64,000 nucleotides of DNA from NCBI GenBank assembly GCA_002360925.1, contig DERN01000011.1, forward strand, positions 305,964-369,963, written 5' to 3'. The notes under the pieces are model-generated. The model was not told the origin of the DNA. It searched no databases and saw only the letters and a list, made by a program, of their open reading frames with translations. The DNA comes from Flavobacteriaceae bacterium UBA3339 (GTDB lineage: Bacteria > Bacteroidota > Bacteroidia > Flavobacteriales > Flavobacteriaceae). The translations under genes and the position numbers were made by a program. Positions 25,777-33,262 of the stretch are shown in pieces (positions within the stretch are counted from its first letter, which is position 1; every line of letters starts with the position of its first letter).

Positions 25777-26363
25777 AATATTTCCAACATTTCGTTTTGC
25801 ATCGAAATTCCTTTATCGCCATTGTACCAAACCTGAATTCCTTCTTTTACCTTATCGTTAAAACCGCCGTTTTCTTCTAGCAATTGTTTTACAACAACCT
25901 GAGCAGCTTGCGATCTTGGTCCCCAAGTAAAAAGTTCATTTTCGAAATCTTCTGAAACAGCAATTAATTTTGGAATTGAACGCCCACCGTTTGTTAAATA
26001 TTTTTGCATCAATTCATCGTTATCATCACGTAAAACCAAACGCAAATCAATCATTGAATTTTCATCGGCAATCTTCTTTAAAACAGGAACATTTTGTGCT
26101 GCATCTCCGCACCAACTTTCGGTTAAAACCAGCCAAGTTTGTTTTGTTTTTATATTTTTAGCTGCTTCGATCAATTCAGGAAGCAACTGTTGTGTTTTAT
26201 CTAAACGTTTCATACGTGCACGATTCAATTTAGTAAAATCGGTTAGCATTTCGTTTTGTTCGTGTCCTGTAGAAGCTTTTTCGAGAATCTTTTCATCAAC
26301 AAGATTTAAAAAATCGTTATATGAGTATGAATTTTCGAAGGCATTTTGGTAAATCGTTTTCAT
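25758..26363 (-). CDS. Thioredoxin-like protein with single-cysteine WCGDA motif
   Basis: This is a cytoplasmic thioredoxin-fold protein. The 201 residues have no signal peptide. A helical N-terminal half (about 1-75) precedes the fold, which begins at QTWLVLTESWCGDAAQNVPV (about 75-94). The normal CxxC is replaced by CGDA, so only one cysteine remains and a classic disulfide exchange with an internal partner is not possible. A cis-Pro-like segment RSIPKLI follows near 130. The family occurs widely in Bacteroidota and is often called thioredoxin family protein; its substrate is unknown. A TATTTTTG promoter box lies at 26380-26387. Confidence 0.8.
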   Translation of the reverse strand: MKTIYQNAFENSYSYNDFLNLVDEKILEKASTGHEQNEMLTDFTKLNRARMKRLDKTQQLLPELIEAAKNIKTKQTWLVLTESWCGDAAQNVPVLKKIADENSMIDLRLVLRDDNDELMQKYLTNGGRSIPKLIAVSEDFENELFTWGPRSQAAQVVVKQLLEENGGFNDKVKEGIQVWYNGDKGISMQNEMLEILKNSVK

Positions 26364-26379
26364 AATTTGTACTTTTATA

Positions 26380-26387
26380 CAAAAATA
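26380..26387 (-). promoter_or_regulatory. Promoter -7 box for the thioredoxin-like gene
   Basis: The minus strand reads TATTTTTG, an exact TAnnTTTG match, 17 bases upstream of the ATG, in the short gap shared with the divergent patatin gene. Confidence 0.5.
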
Positions 26388-26412
26388 AGCAATTATTACG
26401 ACTTAGAAGAGT

Positions 26413-27204
26413 ATGGATACGAAATCGACAGTATTTGGTTTGGCTTTATCTGGCGGAGGTCATAAAGGTATTGGGCACGCCGGCGTACTGCAATTTTTAA
26501 ACGAACAAGAAATTTTTCCCGAAATTATTTCAGGAACAAGTGCTGGTTCGATCGTTGGCGGATTATATGCCAACGGCAAAAAACCAAAAGAGATTCTTTC
26601 GTTTTTTAAATCGGTTAATTTATTTAGTTGGTCGCACCTTTCGTTTACAAAGGCAGGTTTTTTAGATGCGGATCAATTTGGGAAATATTTAGAAAAAGAA
26701 TTCGGTTCTAAAACGATTAAAGAATTGGAAATTGAACTGTATATTTCTGCAACCGAAATTGAACGCGGAAAATTAAAAATCTTCCACAAAAACACTAAAA
26801 TTGTTCAGGCAATTTTGGCTTCGAGCGCATTTCCGGGTGTTTTTTCTCCTGTTGTGATTAATAACCGAGTTTATAGCGATGGTGGAATTTTAAACAATTA
26901 TCCTGTAAATACCATTCAAGGACGTTGTGATTTCTTAATCGGATCTAACGTAAATCCGGTTTTAATGTACAATCAAACAAAATTCACTTCAATTAAATCG
27001 GTTGCATTGCGAGCATTCGAAATCATGATGATGCAAAATACGTTTCCGCAAAACGAATTGTGCGATTGGCATATTCAGCCCGAAGCTTTGGCTGAATACA
27101 GCACCTTTGAAACCAATAAAAAACGAATGGACGAGATTTTCGACATTGGTTATCAGGAAGCCAAAAAAAGCTTCGAAAAAATAAAAGACAAAATTGCGTT
27201 TTAA
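26413..27204 (+). CDS. Patatin-like phospholipase
   Basis: This is a lipid acyl hydrolase of the patatin (RssA-like) family. Its 263 residues hold the oxyanion-hole motif SGGGHKG near 13-19, the nucleophile elbow GTSAG at 41-45 with Ser43, and the second catalytic residue Asp156 in YSDGGILNNYP. The Arg usual in the GGGxRG loop is replaced by Lys or His here (GGGHKG), a common variant in this group. There is no signal peptide, so it should act in the cytoplasm or at the inner face of the membrane. It is divergent from the thioredoxin-like gene; the 49-bp gap must hold both promoters. Confidence 0.9.
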   Translation: MDTKSTVFGLALSGGGHKGIGHAGVLQFLNEQEIFPEIISGTSAGSIVGGLYANGKKPKEILSFFKSVNLFSWSHLSFTKAGFLDADQFGKYLEKEFGSKTIKELEIELYISATEIERGKLKIFHKNTKIVQAILASSAFPGVFSPVVINNRVYSDGGILNNYPVNTIQGRCDFLIGSNVNPVLMYNQTKFTSIKSVALRAFEIMMMQNTFPQNELCDWHIQPEALAEYSTFETNKKRMDEIFDIGYQEAKKSFEKIKDKIAF

Positions 27205-27279
27205 GACGAAATCAATAAAATCTTGAAACCGGAAACCTATTACAATATTCAATTTATTTTAACATAGATTTTCAAACAA

Positions 27280-27299
27280 TACCAAAAATGGTATATTTG
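27280..27299 (+). promoter_or_regulatory. pyrH promoter with adjacent small palindrome
   Basis: TATATTTG at 27292-27299 matches the -7 consensus TAnnTTTG. It is overlapped by a 5-4-5 inverted repeat, TACCA-AAAA-TGGTA (27280-27293). The palindrome could be an operator, or coincidence in AT-rich DNA. Confidence 0.5.
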
Positions 27300-27319
27300 C
27301 AAATAAATTTTTCCTCGAC

Positions 27320-28024
27320 ATGAAATACAAACGAATACTTCTAAAGTTAAGTGGTGAAGCTTTAATGGGCGATAATCAATACGGAATTGATCCAAAAAGA
27401 TTGTCAGAATATGCTCTTGAAATCAAAAAAGTAGTAGACTTAGGTGTCGAAGTTGCCATTGTAATTGGCGGAGGAAACATTTTTAGAGGTGTTGCCGGTG
27501 CAAGTAAAGGAATGGATCGCGTGCAAGGAGATTATATGGGAATGTTAGCGACTGTAATTAACGGAATGGCTTTACAAGGTGCTTTGGAAGATGCAGGAAT
27601 GCTGACTCGCTTACAAACTGCTTTAAAAATGGAAGCAATTGCCGAGCCTTATATTAAACGCAGAGCAACGCGCCATTTAGAAAAAGGACGTATCGTTATT
27701 TTTGGTGCTGGAACAGGAAACCCTTATTTTACAACAGATACAGCTGCTGTTTTAAGAGGAATTGAAGTAAATGCAGATGTGATTTTAAAAGGAACTCGTG
27801 TAGACGGAGTTTACACAGCGGATCCGGAAAAAGATCCAAACGCAACAAAATACGAAAACATTACGTTTGCCGATGTTTTAAACAAAGGTTTAAATGTGAT
27901 GGATACTACAGCGTTTACGCTAAGTCAGGAAAACAATCTTCCGATTGTGGTTTTCGACATGAATAAAGAAGACAATTTATTAAAAGTGTGCCAAGGCGAT
28001 GTAATTGGCACAACCGTTTATTAA
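27320..28024 (+). CDS. pyrH: Uridylate kinase (UMP kinase)
   Basis: UMP kinase phosphorylates UMP to UDP in pyrimidine nucleotide synthesis and is essential in most bacteria. The 234-residue protein of the amino acid kinase fold begins YKRILLKLSGEALMG, with the nucleotide-binding LKLSGE. It has IVIGGGNIFRG near 49-59 and GAGTGNPYFTTDTAA near 132-146, all hallmark stretches. The gene is followed 11 bp later by frr, the conserved pyrH-frr pair that links nucleotide supply to translation. The upstream promoter box is at 27292-27299. Confidence 0.97.
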   Translation: MKYKRILLKLSGEALMGDNQYGIDPKRLSEYALEIKKVVDLGVEVAIVIGGGNIFRGVAGASKGMDRVQGDYMGMLATVINGMALQGALEDAGMLTRLQTALKMEAIAEPYIKRRATRHLEKGRIVIFGAGTGNPYFTTDTAAVLRGIEVNADVILKGTRVDGVYTADPEKDPNATKYENITFADVLNKGLNVMDTTAFTLSQENNLPIVVFDMNKEDNLLKVCQGDVIGTTVY

Positions 28025-28035
28025 AAAATATTAAA

Positions 28036-28599
28036 ATGACAGAAGAAATCAATTTCATTATCGACGAAGCAAAAGAGTCTATGGAAGGTTCTTTAGCCCA
28101 CTTAAACAAATCATTCTTAAATATACGCGCAGGTAAAGCTAATCCGCAAATGTTAGGAAGCGTTTTCGTAGATTATTACGGTTCTGCAACAGCTTTATCG
28201 CAAGTTGCGAATATCAATGTACCTGATCCACGCACGTTAACTGTAACTCCTTGGGAAAAAAATATGTTGCAACCTATTGAAAAAGCCATTATGATTGCCA
28301 ACTTAGGTTTAAACCCAATGAATAACGGAGATATGATCATTATTAATATTCCGGCTTTAACCGAAGAGCGTCGTAAAGATTTAGCAAAACAAGCAAAAGC
28401 GGAAGCAGAAGATGCAAAAATCTCGATTCGTAATGCTCGTAAAGACGCAAACAACGACATTAAAAAGCAAGAAAAAGAAGGAACTTCTGAAGATGTTTGT
28501 AAAGATGCCGAAGATCGCGTTCAGAAATTAACCGACGCTTACATTAAAAAAGTTGATGATATTTACGCTGAAAAAGAAGCCGAAATCATGAAAGTATAA
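28036..28599 (+). CDS. frr: Ribosome recycling factor
   Basis: RRF splits post-termination ribosomes together with EF-G. From the ATG at 28036 the protein is 187 residues, as expected. A longer reading from 27988 would overlap pyrH and begins with a peptide foreign to the family, so it is rejected. Typical features are LNKSFLNIRAGKANPQML near 23-40, VPDPRTLTVTPWEKNML near 63-80 and a three-helix-bundle C-terminus with EERRKDLAKQAK. It is cotranscribed with pyrH and ends at a clear terminator. Confidence 0.97.
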   Translation: MTEEINFIIDEAKESMEGSLAHLNKSFLNIRAGKANPQMLGSVFVDYYGSATALSQVANINVPDPRTLTVTPWEKNMLQPIEKAIMIANLGLNPMNNGDMIIINIPALTEERRKDLAKQAKAEAEDAKISIRNARKDANNDIKKQEKEGTSEDVCKDAEDRVQKLTDAYIKKVDDIYAEKEAEIMKV

Positions 28600-28602
28600 T
28601 TC

Positions 28603-28629
28603 AAAAGCCACTCTTAAGAGTGGCTTTTT
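28603..28629 (+). terminator. Terminator of the pyrH-frr operon
   Basis: AAAAGCCACTCTT pairs with AAGAGTGGCTTTTT as a perfect stem with a terminal T run, starting 4 bases after the frr stop codon. Confidence 0.9.
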
Positions 28630-28726
28630 CTTTGCTAATTTCTTAGCGTATTAAAGTGTTTGTATTGGTTCTAATTGGTTAAAATAATTTCACAAGAAAT
28701 AACCACATATGGTTTTGAGTCATTTT

Positions 28727-28867
28727 TCATTTTATAGAAACTATTTTCATGGTTGTATAAGTATTTCCGTAAACAGTAGGCTCTTTGGTAATTTCGTTCT
28801 TCACAACAAAAGTTTGTTGCGCATAAGTTGTAAGAGAAAATAATAAAAAAAGTAATGAATGTTTCAT
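28727..28867 (-). pseudogene. Short secreted-protein reading frame, possibly frameshifted
   Basis: A 46-codon frame begins with a convincing signal peptide, MKHSLLFLLFSLTTYAQ, followed by QTFVVKNEITKEPTV and ending IVSIK. It has an exact -7 box, TAGGTTTG at 28887-28894, only about 20 bases upstream of the ATG. Just past its stop, another frame continues for about 20 codons (KPYVVISCEIILTN, ending at 28671), so the original gene may have been longer and have lost frame near an A-run. It could instead be a complete small secreted peptide. No family recognised. It fills part of the 407-bp gap between frr and the gene at 29007. Confidence 0.45.
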
Positions 28868-28886
28868 AAAGTCGATTTGGTTGAGA

Positions 28887-28894
28887 CAAACCTA
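28887..28894 (-). promoter_or_regulatory. Promoter -7 box for the short secreted frame
   Basis: The minus strand reads TAGGTTTG, matching TAnnTTTG. Its position about 20 bases before the ATG at 28867 supports expression of that small frame. Confidence 0.45.
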
Positions 28895-29006
28895 TTCATT
28901 TAAACGTTAAAAAAACCTGAATAGTATGTGAATTATATTAAAATATTTTAAATAAGATTCTAATTTAAAATCGTTTTAAAAAGTAAAGTATCTTTATACA
29001 AAAAAC

Positions 29007-29573
29007 ATGTATCTCCCAAACGATCAATCGCAGCTTTTTTGCTTAGAATGTGTTGCTGAAGCTAATGAAAATCACGACAGCAAAGCGTTTCCTATGTTAG
29101 AACAATTGGTTCTACAACATGGAATTGTCAATGTTTACAAATCGTGCGACAGTATTGAAACTTTCGAGGAAAGCTTGAATGCTTTACTTTATGAAGATCG
29201 AGATTTTAAGCATTATGATTTATTGTACTTTGTTTGTCCGGGAAAAGAAAATCAGATTATTATAAACGGTTATTATTATTCTTTAGAAGAAATTGCCGAA
29301 TTATTTGAAGGTAAACTAAAAGGAAAAATCCTGCATTTTGCAAATGCGAAATCATTGAATTTAGATTCGGAAACCGCTCAATATTTTATCGATGTTACCG
29401 GCGCAAAAGCTGTCTCGGGTTATACGCACACTCATTTTACTTCGAGCTTTTTGTTAGATTTTCATTATTTTGGATTGTATCAGGAAATAGACGATGTTAC
29501 CGAATTGGTTGAAACGCTTTATCAAAAACATTACGAATTATGTACCCGTTTAGGTTTTCATTTATATTACTAA
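29007..29573 (+). CDS. Uncharacterised cytoplasmic protein, CHAT-like outline (DUF6642-like)
   Basis: The function is unknown; I recall similar Flavobacteriaceae proteins labelled DUF6642. The 188-residue protein is soluble with no signal peptide. Its strand order looks like a caspase/CHAT fold: HYDLLYFVCPGKENQIIING near 71-90, LKGKILHFANAKSLNL near 105-120 and GAKAVSGYTHTHFTSSFLLD near 131-150. In active CHAT proteases the first strand ends in a catalytic His and the second in a Cys. Here those places carry Cys-Pro and Ala, so an inactive or re-purposed version is likely. Resemblance is judged by eye. A TATCTTTA box at 28989-28996 may be the promoter. Confidence 0.6.
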   Translation: MYLPNDQSQLFCLECVAEANENHDSKAFPMLEQLVLQHGIVNVYKSCDSIETFEESLNALLYEDRDFKHYDLLYFVCPGKENQIIINGYYYSLEEIAELFEGKLKGKILHFANAKSLNLDSETAQYFIDVTGAKAVSGYTHTHFTSSFLLDFHYFGLYQEIDDVTELVETLYQKHYELCTRLGFHLYY

Positions 29574-29638
29574 GTTTTAACATGACGTTTAAAATTCGTT
29601 TTAATTAAAATTCGTACTTTTAATTAAAATAATGAATT

Positions 29639-30019
29639 ATGAAAAAGGGAATTTTAGCATTAACTATACTAAGTTTAGGATTGTTTTCTTTTACCAGTTT
29701 AAATGAAACAACTTTAAAAGAAGTAAAAACAGTTTTACAAGACGAAATCGTAATTGAAGGCGTTGGCGTAACTAAAAAAATTGAAACAAGCGGAAACGAA
29801 ACCATTCGAATTGAAGGAACTAATAACAAAATCACCATTTCGGGCGCTTGTAATGTAATTAAAATTGAAGGTGTAGATAATATCGTAACCGTTGATGATG
29901 TAAAAACGGTTACAATTGAAGGAACTGGAAATAAAGTAACTTATAAAAAATCTTCGAATACAGACGGAAAAATAAAATCGAAAATCGAAGGTGTAAACAA
30001 CAGTATAACAAAACAGTAA
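29639..30019 (+). CDS. Secreted DUF3060-type beta-repeat protein
   Basis: This is a small exported protein whose mature part is a run of short beta strands with the pattern I-x-I-E-G-x-x-N-x-I/V (RIEGTNNKITI, KIEGVDNIVTV, TIEGTGNKVTY, KIEGVNNSIT). Each repeat is 20-25 residues, typical of DUF3060 and suggestive of a small beta helix or solenoid. The signal peptide is about 1-22 (ILSLGLFSFTSL). In its 126 residues there is no catalytic motif. It stands alone, and the stop codon is inside the first arm of its terminator. Role unknown; envelope stress or adhesion are possibilities only. Confidence 0.75.
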   Translation: MKKGILALTILSLGLFSFTSLNETTLKEVKTVLQDEIVIEGVGVTKKIETSGNETIRIEGTNNKITISGACNVIKIEGVDNIVTVDDVKTVTIEGTGNKVTYKKSSNTDGKIKSKIEGVNNSITKQ

Positions 30020-30045
30020 ATCGTATGATTTACTGTTTTGTTTTT
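30008..30045 (+). terminator. Terminator of the DUF3060 gene
   Basis: ACAAAACAGTAAATC pairs with GATTTACTGTTTTGT around GTAT, then a T run. The upstream arm contains the TAA stop codon of the gene. Confidence 0.85.
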
Positions 30046-30062
30046 ATTAAAAATCTATTTTT

Positions 30063-30392
30063 TTATTGGCTCGAAACCATTTTTAAACCTACAATAGAAC
30101 CTATTAACGTAAAAATAAAAAACATACGCCAAAAATCGGCTGGTTCTTTAAAAAACAAGATTCCCATAGTTACAGAACCAACAGCTCCTATCCCACTCCA
30201 AACAGCATAAGCAGTTCCTAAAGGCAACGTTTTACTGGCTTTAATCAACAATCCCATACTTATTGAAACACTGATTAAAAAACCTAAGTACCATAAATAC
30301 TTTTCGGTTCCGGTTGCTTCATTTGCTCTTCCAATACAATAGGTAAAAGCTACTTCGAATAAACCTCCGATAATAAGTAAAATCCAATTCAT
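30063..30392 (-). CDS. Small multidrug resistance (SMR) family transporter
   Basis: This is a four-helix inner-membrane transporter of the EmrE/SugE family, which exports cationic drugs or guanidinium-type compounds using protons. From the ATG at 30392 the protein has 109 residues, the normal SMR length. A longer frame to 30455 adds an unlikely N-terminus. The conserved membrane-embedded Glu is at residue 13 in LIIGGLFEVAF, and the helix 3 region has TAYAVWSGIGAVGSV, close to the SMR signature. The motif cannot settle whether it is a quaternary-ammonium exporter or a guanidinium exporter. The terminator of the upstream gene lies 48 bases before its start. Confidence 0.88.
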   Translation of the reverse strand: MNWILLIIGGLFEVAFTYCIGRANEATGTEKYLWYLGFLISVSISMGLLIKASKTLPLGTAYAVWSGIGAVGSVTMGILFFKEPADFWRMFFIFTLIGSIVGLKMVSSQ

Positions 30393-30438
30393 TTTACATT
30401 GTTTTCGGGCAAAGATATAATAAAGAATCGTTTTTAAA

Positions 30439-30467
30439 TAAAAAAGAGCTTTCACAAGCTCTTTTTT
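30439..30467 (-). terminator. Terminator after the hypothetical gene at 30477
   Basis: AAAAAAGAGCTT and AAGCTCTTTTTT form a stem around TCAC, 10 bases past the stop of the minus-strand gene at 30477-30989. Confidence 0.8.
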
Positions 30468-30476
30468 GATATTTGT

Positions 30477-30989
30477 TTAATATTTTCTTATTTTGGAATA
30501 ATCCAAAGAAAGTACTACATAATCATAGGAATCATCATCTTTAATTTCTTTAAGAATTGGTTTTATATTTGCCCGTATATTTCCTTTTGATATAATTGTG
30601 CTATATATAAAAACAATTGTTTTCTTATCGTTTTTAAAGGATATGTTTTTTAAATATTCAAAATCTTCAACTTTCTTGTTATTTGTAGTATTTAAATTTT
30701 TCATCATTTCGGCAAATTGCCCCCAGCAACTTTTATTTTCTAACTGGTTTACATTATAAACTTCGCCTTCATAAACAATTCCATAAAATACATTCAAATG
30801 CTTTTCGATTACATCTTCAATAAAACCGTCATCACTTAGAAAATTTTCTGTTATTATTTTACTTTGGTCAAAACCGGTTCGTTTTACCGTTTCTTTTAAA
30901 TAATCCTCTTTTGTCTCAAAAGTTATCTGACTAAATGTAATTAAAGGAAAAAAAGAAGTTAGTATTATTATAAATTTCAAATATTTCAT
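30477..30989 (-). CDS. Hypothetical secreted protein
   Basis: I do not recognise a family. The 170-residue precursor has a signal peptide ending near PLITFSQ. The mature part holds three regions worth noting: an acidic helical N-terminus (KEDYLKETVKRTGFDQSKII), a single Cys-Trp pair (ENKSCWGQFAEMMKNL) and two strand segments (KKTIVFIYSTIIS, YDYVVLSLDYSKI) near the end. This alternation suggests a small alpha/beta domain, perhaps thioredoxin-like without active cysteines, but that is speculative. It begins 3 bases after the lipoprotein gene at 30993-31514, so the two form an operon and may act together at the cell surface. Confidence 0.6.
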   Translation of the reverse strand: MKYLKFIIILTSFFPLITFSQITFETKEDYLKETVKRTGFDQSKIITENFLSDDGFIEDVIEKHLNVFYGIVYEGEVYNVNQLENKSCWGQFAEMMKNLNTTNNKKVEDFEYLKNISFKNDKKTIVFIYSTIISKGNIRANIKPILKEIKDDDSYDYVVLSLDYSKIRKY

Positions 30990-30992
30990 CTC

Positions 30993-31514
30993 TTATAACA
31001 AATCAACAGTAACTTGAATCTCAGTATCCGTAATTTCAGGAGTATACTCACCTGCTTTAGCTGTATAAATATCGAATTGATAATCTTCATCGAAAGCAAA
31101 CACCTCAAAATCAGAACGTTTAAACGACGGATCTGTTAATAATCCCTTAGGAAATCGCAGTAACAACTTATTTTCTCCTGATATTTTTTGCCCTACAAAT
31201 GTAGTTACTCTTGTAGTAGTATCATATGTAATAGCCTTATCAGGAATCGCTTCATTTTCCTCACAACGACCCCATAATTCATAAACGCCACAAATTGAAA
31301 AGCCTTCCAAACAACCTTTTGACGCCCTATGCAATCTATGAGATACTAATTCCCATGTAAGTACATATGTCATACCATCTGGGCAATCTATCCCTTTTAC
31401 TACAAATGTTTTATTATTTTCGTTATTTATAGGGTTTTCAGAACTATTATCAGAACTACACCCTAAAAAAACACCACTACAAACAAAACTTAGCAATAAA
31501 ATTGATTTTTTCAT
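30993..31514 (-). CDS. Hypothetical lipoprotein with cysteine-rich mature part
   Basis: I do not recognise a family. The 173-residue precursor carries a lipoprotein signal, CSGVFLGCSSDNSS, with the lipid-bearing Cys at 19, followed by a Ser/Asn-rich linker. The mature domain has further cysteines in KGIDCPDGM, SKGCLEGFSICGVYELWGRC and is beta-rich toward the C-terminus (KLLLRFPKGLL, TEIQVTVDLL), so disulfide bonds in the periplasm or on the cell surface are likely. It leads a two-gene operon with the secreted protein at 30477 and is divergent from asnS with a 181-bp gap. Confidence 0.6.
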   Translation of the reverse strand: MKKSILLLSFVCSGVFLGCSSDNSSENPINNENNKTFVVKGIDCPDGMTYVLTWELVSHRLHRASKGCLEGFSICGVYELWGRCEENEAIPDKAITYDTTTRVTTFVGQKISGENKLLLRFPKGLLTDPSFKRSDFEVFAFDEDYQFDIYTAKAGEYTPEITDTEIQVTVDLL

Positions 31515-31650
31515 AATAAATTAATTTAAAAGTTATTCTTTATAATCATAATTATTTAAAATTAACATATTATTATAATTAACATATTATTAACAATAAA
31601 GACATAACTCTTTTTCAAAAACTATTTAGACTAAACTTGTTTAAAAATTG

Positions 31651-31658
31651 TACATTTG
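31651..31658 (+). promoter_or_regulatory. Promoter -7 box for asnS
   Basis: TACATTTG matches TAnnTTTG and lies 38 bases before the asnS ATG. Confidence 0.5.
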
Positions 31659-31695
31659 CAAATTATAGAAACCGATATCTAATCATAGCAATATA

Positions 31696-33132
31696 ATGAA
31701 ACACACAAAGATTAAGGAGCTATTGACAGGCTCTAATCTGTTACAGGAAATAGTTGCAAAAGGATGGGTTCGTTCGTTTAGAAACAACCAGTTTATTGCA
31801 TTAAACGATGGATCTACCATCAACAACATTCAATGTGTATTAGAATTAGACGCTTTTCCGGACGAAATGGTAAAACGCATTACAACCGGAGCCGCAATAT
31901 GCGTTAAAGGAACTTTGATCGAAAGTCAAGGAAAAGGTCAGAAATACGAAATCCAAGTTTCTCAGTTAGAAATTTTAGGAGATTCGGATCCTGAGAAATT
32001 CCCGATGCAGCCTAAAAAACACTCGTTACAGTTTTTACGAGACAATGCGCATTTACGTATTCGTACCAATGCTTTTGGAGCTATTATGCGCGTTCGTAGC
32101 ACATTGGCTTTTGCTGTTCACAAATATTTTCAGGAAAACGGTTTTTTCTATGTAAACACGCCTATTATTACAGGATCTGATGCAGAAGGAGCCGGAGAAA
32201 TGTTCCAAATTACTTCTTTGCCATTAGATGGTTCTGCACCAAGAAACGAAGACGGTTCTATTAATTACAAAGAAGATTTCTTTGGAAAACAAACCAATTT
32301 AACCGTTTCGGGTCAGTTAGAAGGTGAAACTTACGCAATGGGATTAGGTGCTATTTATACATTTGGTCCAACATTCCGTGCAGAGAACTCAAACACTTCT
32401 CGTCACTTAGCGGAGTTTTGGATGATTGAGCCCGAAGTTGCCTTTTTAGATTTAGACGGAAATATGGATTTGGCCGAAGATTTCATCAAATCTGTGATTA
32501 AATATACGTTAGAAAAATGCGAAGATGATATTAAATTCTTAGAACAACGTTTGATCGAAGAAGAAAAATCGAAACCGCAAGCAGAACGTTCTGAAATGAA
32601 TTTGATCGAAAAATTAAATTTTGTTTTAGAAAACAATTTCAAACGTGTTTCATATACCGAAGCTATCGATATTTTAAAAGCATCGAAACCGAATAAAAAT
32701 AAAAAATTCCAATATATTATTGAGGAATGGGGAGCTGATTTACAAAGTGAACACGAACGTTATCTAGTTGAAAAACACTTTAAATGTCCGGTAATTTTGT
32801 TCGATTATCCTGCAAAAATCAAAGCATTTTATATGCGTTTGAATGAAGACGATAAAACGGTTCGCGCAATGGATATTTTATTCCCTGGAATCGGAGAAAT
32901 CGTTGGAGGTTCGCAAAGAGAAGAACGTTACGAAGTTTTAGTTGAAAAAATGCGTACCTTAGATATTCCTGAAGAAGAAATGTGGTGGTATTTAGATACA
33001 CGCCGTTTTGGAACTTGCGTGCATTCAGGATTTGGTTTAGGATTCGAGCGTTTAGTGTTATTCGTTACTGGAATGACCAATATTCGCGACGTAATTCCAT
33101 TCCCAAGAACGCCTCAAAGCGCCGAATTTTAG
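31696..33132 (+). CDS. asnS: Asparaginyl-tRNA synthetase
   Basis: AsnRS attaches Asn to tRNA-Asn. The 478-residue class IIb enzyme has an OB-fold anticodon-binding domain (about 15-105; GWVRSFRNNQFIALNDGST). Class II motif 2 is at FGPTFRAENSNTSRHLAEFW (about 224-243) and motif 3 at GFGLGFERLVLFVTGMTNIR near 446-465. The motif-2 loop with FRAENSNTSRHL and the C-terminal RDVIPFPRTPQSAEF are typical of AsnRS rather than AspRS. The presence of AsnRS means Asn-tRNA can be charged directly. It is transcribed towards rpoN, but the two have their own promoters. Confidence 0.97.
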   Translation: MKHTKIKELLTGSNLLQEIVAKGWVRSFRNNQFIALNDGSTINNIQCVLELDAFPDEMVKRITTGAAICVKGTLIESQGKGQKYEIQVSQLEILGDSDPEKFPMQPKKHSLQFLRDNAHLRIRTNAFGAIMRVRSTLAFAVHKYFQENGFFYVNTPIITGSDAEGAGEMFQITSLPLDGSAPRNEDGSINYKEDFFGKQTNLTVSGQLEGETYAMGLGAIYTFGPTFRAENSNTSRHLAEFWMIEPEVAFLDLDGNMDLAEDFIKSVIKYTLEKCEDDIKFLEQRLIEEEKSKPQAERSEMNLIEKLNFVLENNFKRVSYTEAIDILKASKPNKNKKFQYIIEEWGADLQSEHERYLVEKHFKCPVILFDYPAKIKAFYMRLNEDDKTVRAMDILFPGIGEIVGGSQREERYEVLVEKMRTLDIPEEEMWWYLDTRRFGTCVHSGFGLGFERLVLFVTGMTNIRDVIPFPRTPQSAEF

Positions 33133-33167
33133 TAGAAATTCAATTAATAAGACATACAAATCTTAGC

Positions 33168-33230
33168 AAAATAGTTTAACTATTACCTTTATTTAGTAAA
33201 TTTGAATATCGGTTAATAGTTAAGCTATTT
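33168..33230 (+). promoter_or_regulatory. rpoN promoter flanked by twin palindromes; possible asnS terminator
   Basis: A -7 box TAAATTTG (33197-33204) sits between two related dyads: AATAGTTTAACTATT (7-1-7 palindrome, 33169-33183) and AATAGTTAAGCTATT (33215-33229). The two arms also pair with each other, and the second is followed by a T run. The region may therefore act as operators for rpoN, as a terminator for asnS, or both. Confidence 0.5.
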
Positions 33231-33262
33231 TTTTATATCATTTACGTAACATTTAGTACGAC

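Noticed and set aside
27988..28035. Early start of frr overlapping pyrH
   Set aside because: Family proteins begin at MTEEINFII; the longer form has no conservation logic and overlaps pyrH.
28671..28889. A 72-codon minus-strand frame with Cys- and Tyr-rich peptide
   Set aside because: The signal-peptide frame one base over fits better to the promoter box and to codon use; only the final 20 codons of this frame may be meaningful, as a frameshifted tail.
29579..29638. Apparent direct repeat TTTTAATTAAAATTCGT before the DUF3060 gene
   Set aside because: The two copies are short and very AT-rich, so chance repetition is likely; I could not tie them to a promoter.
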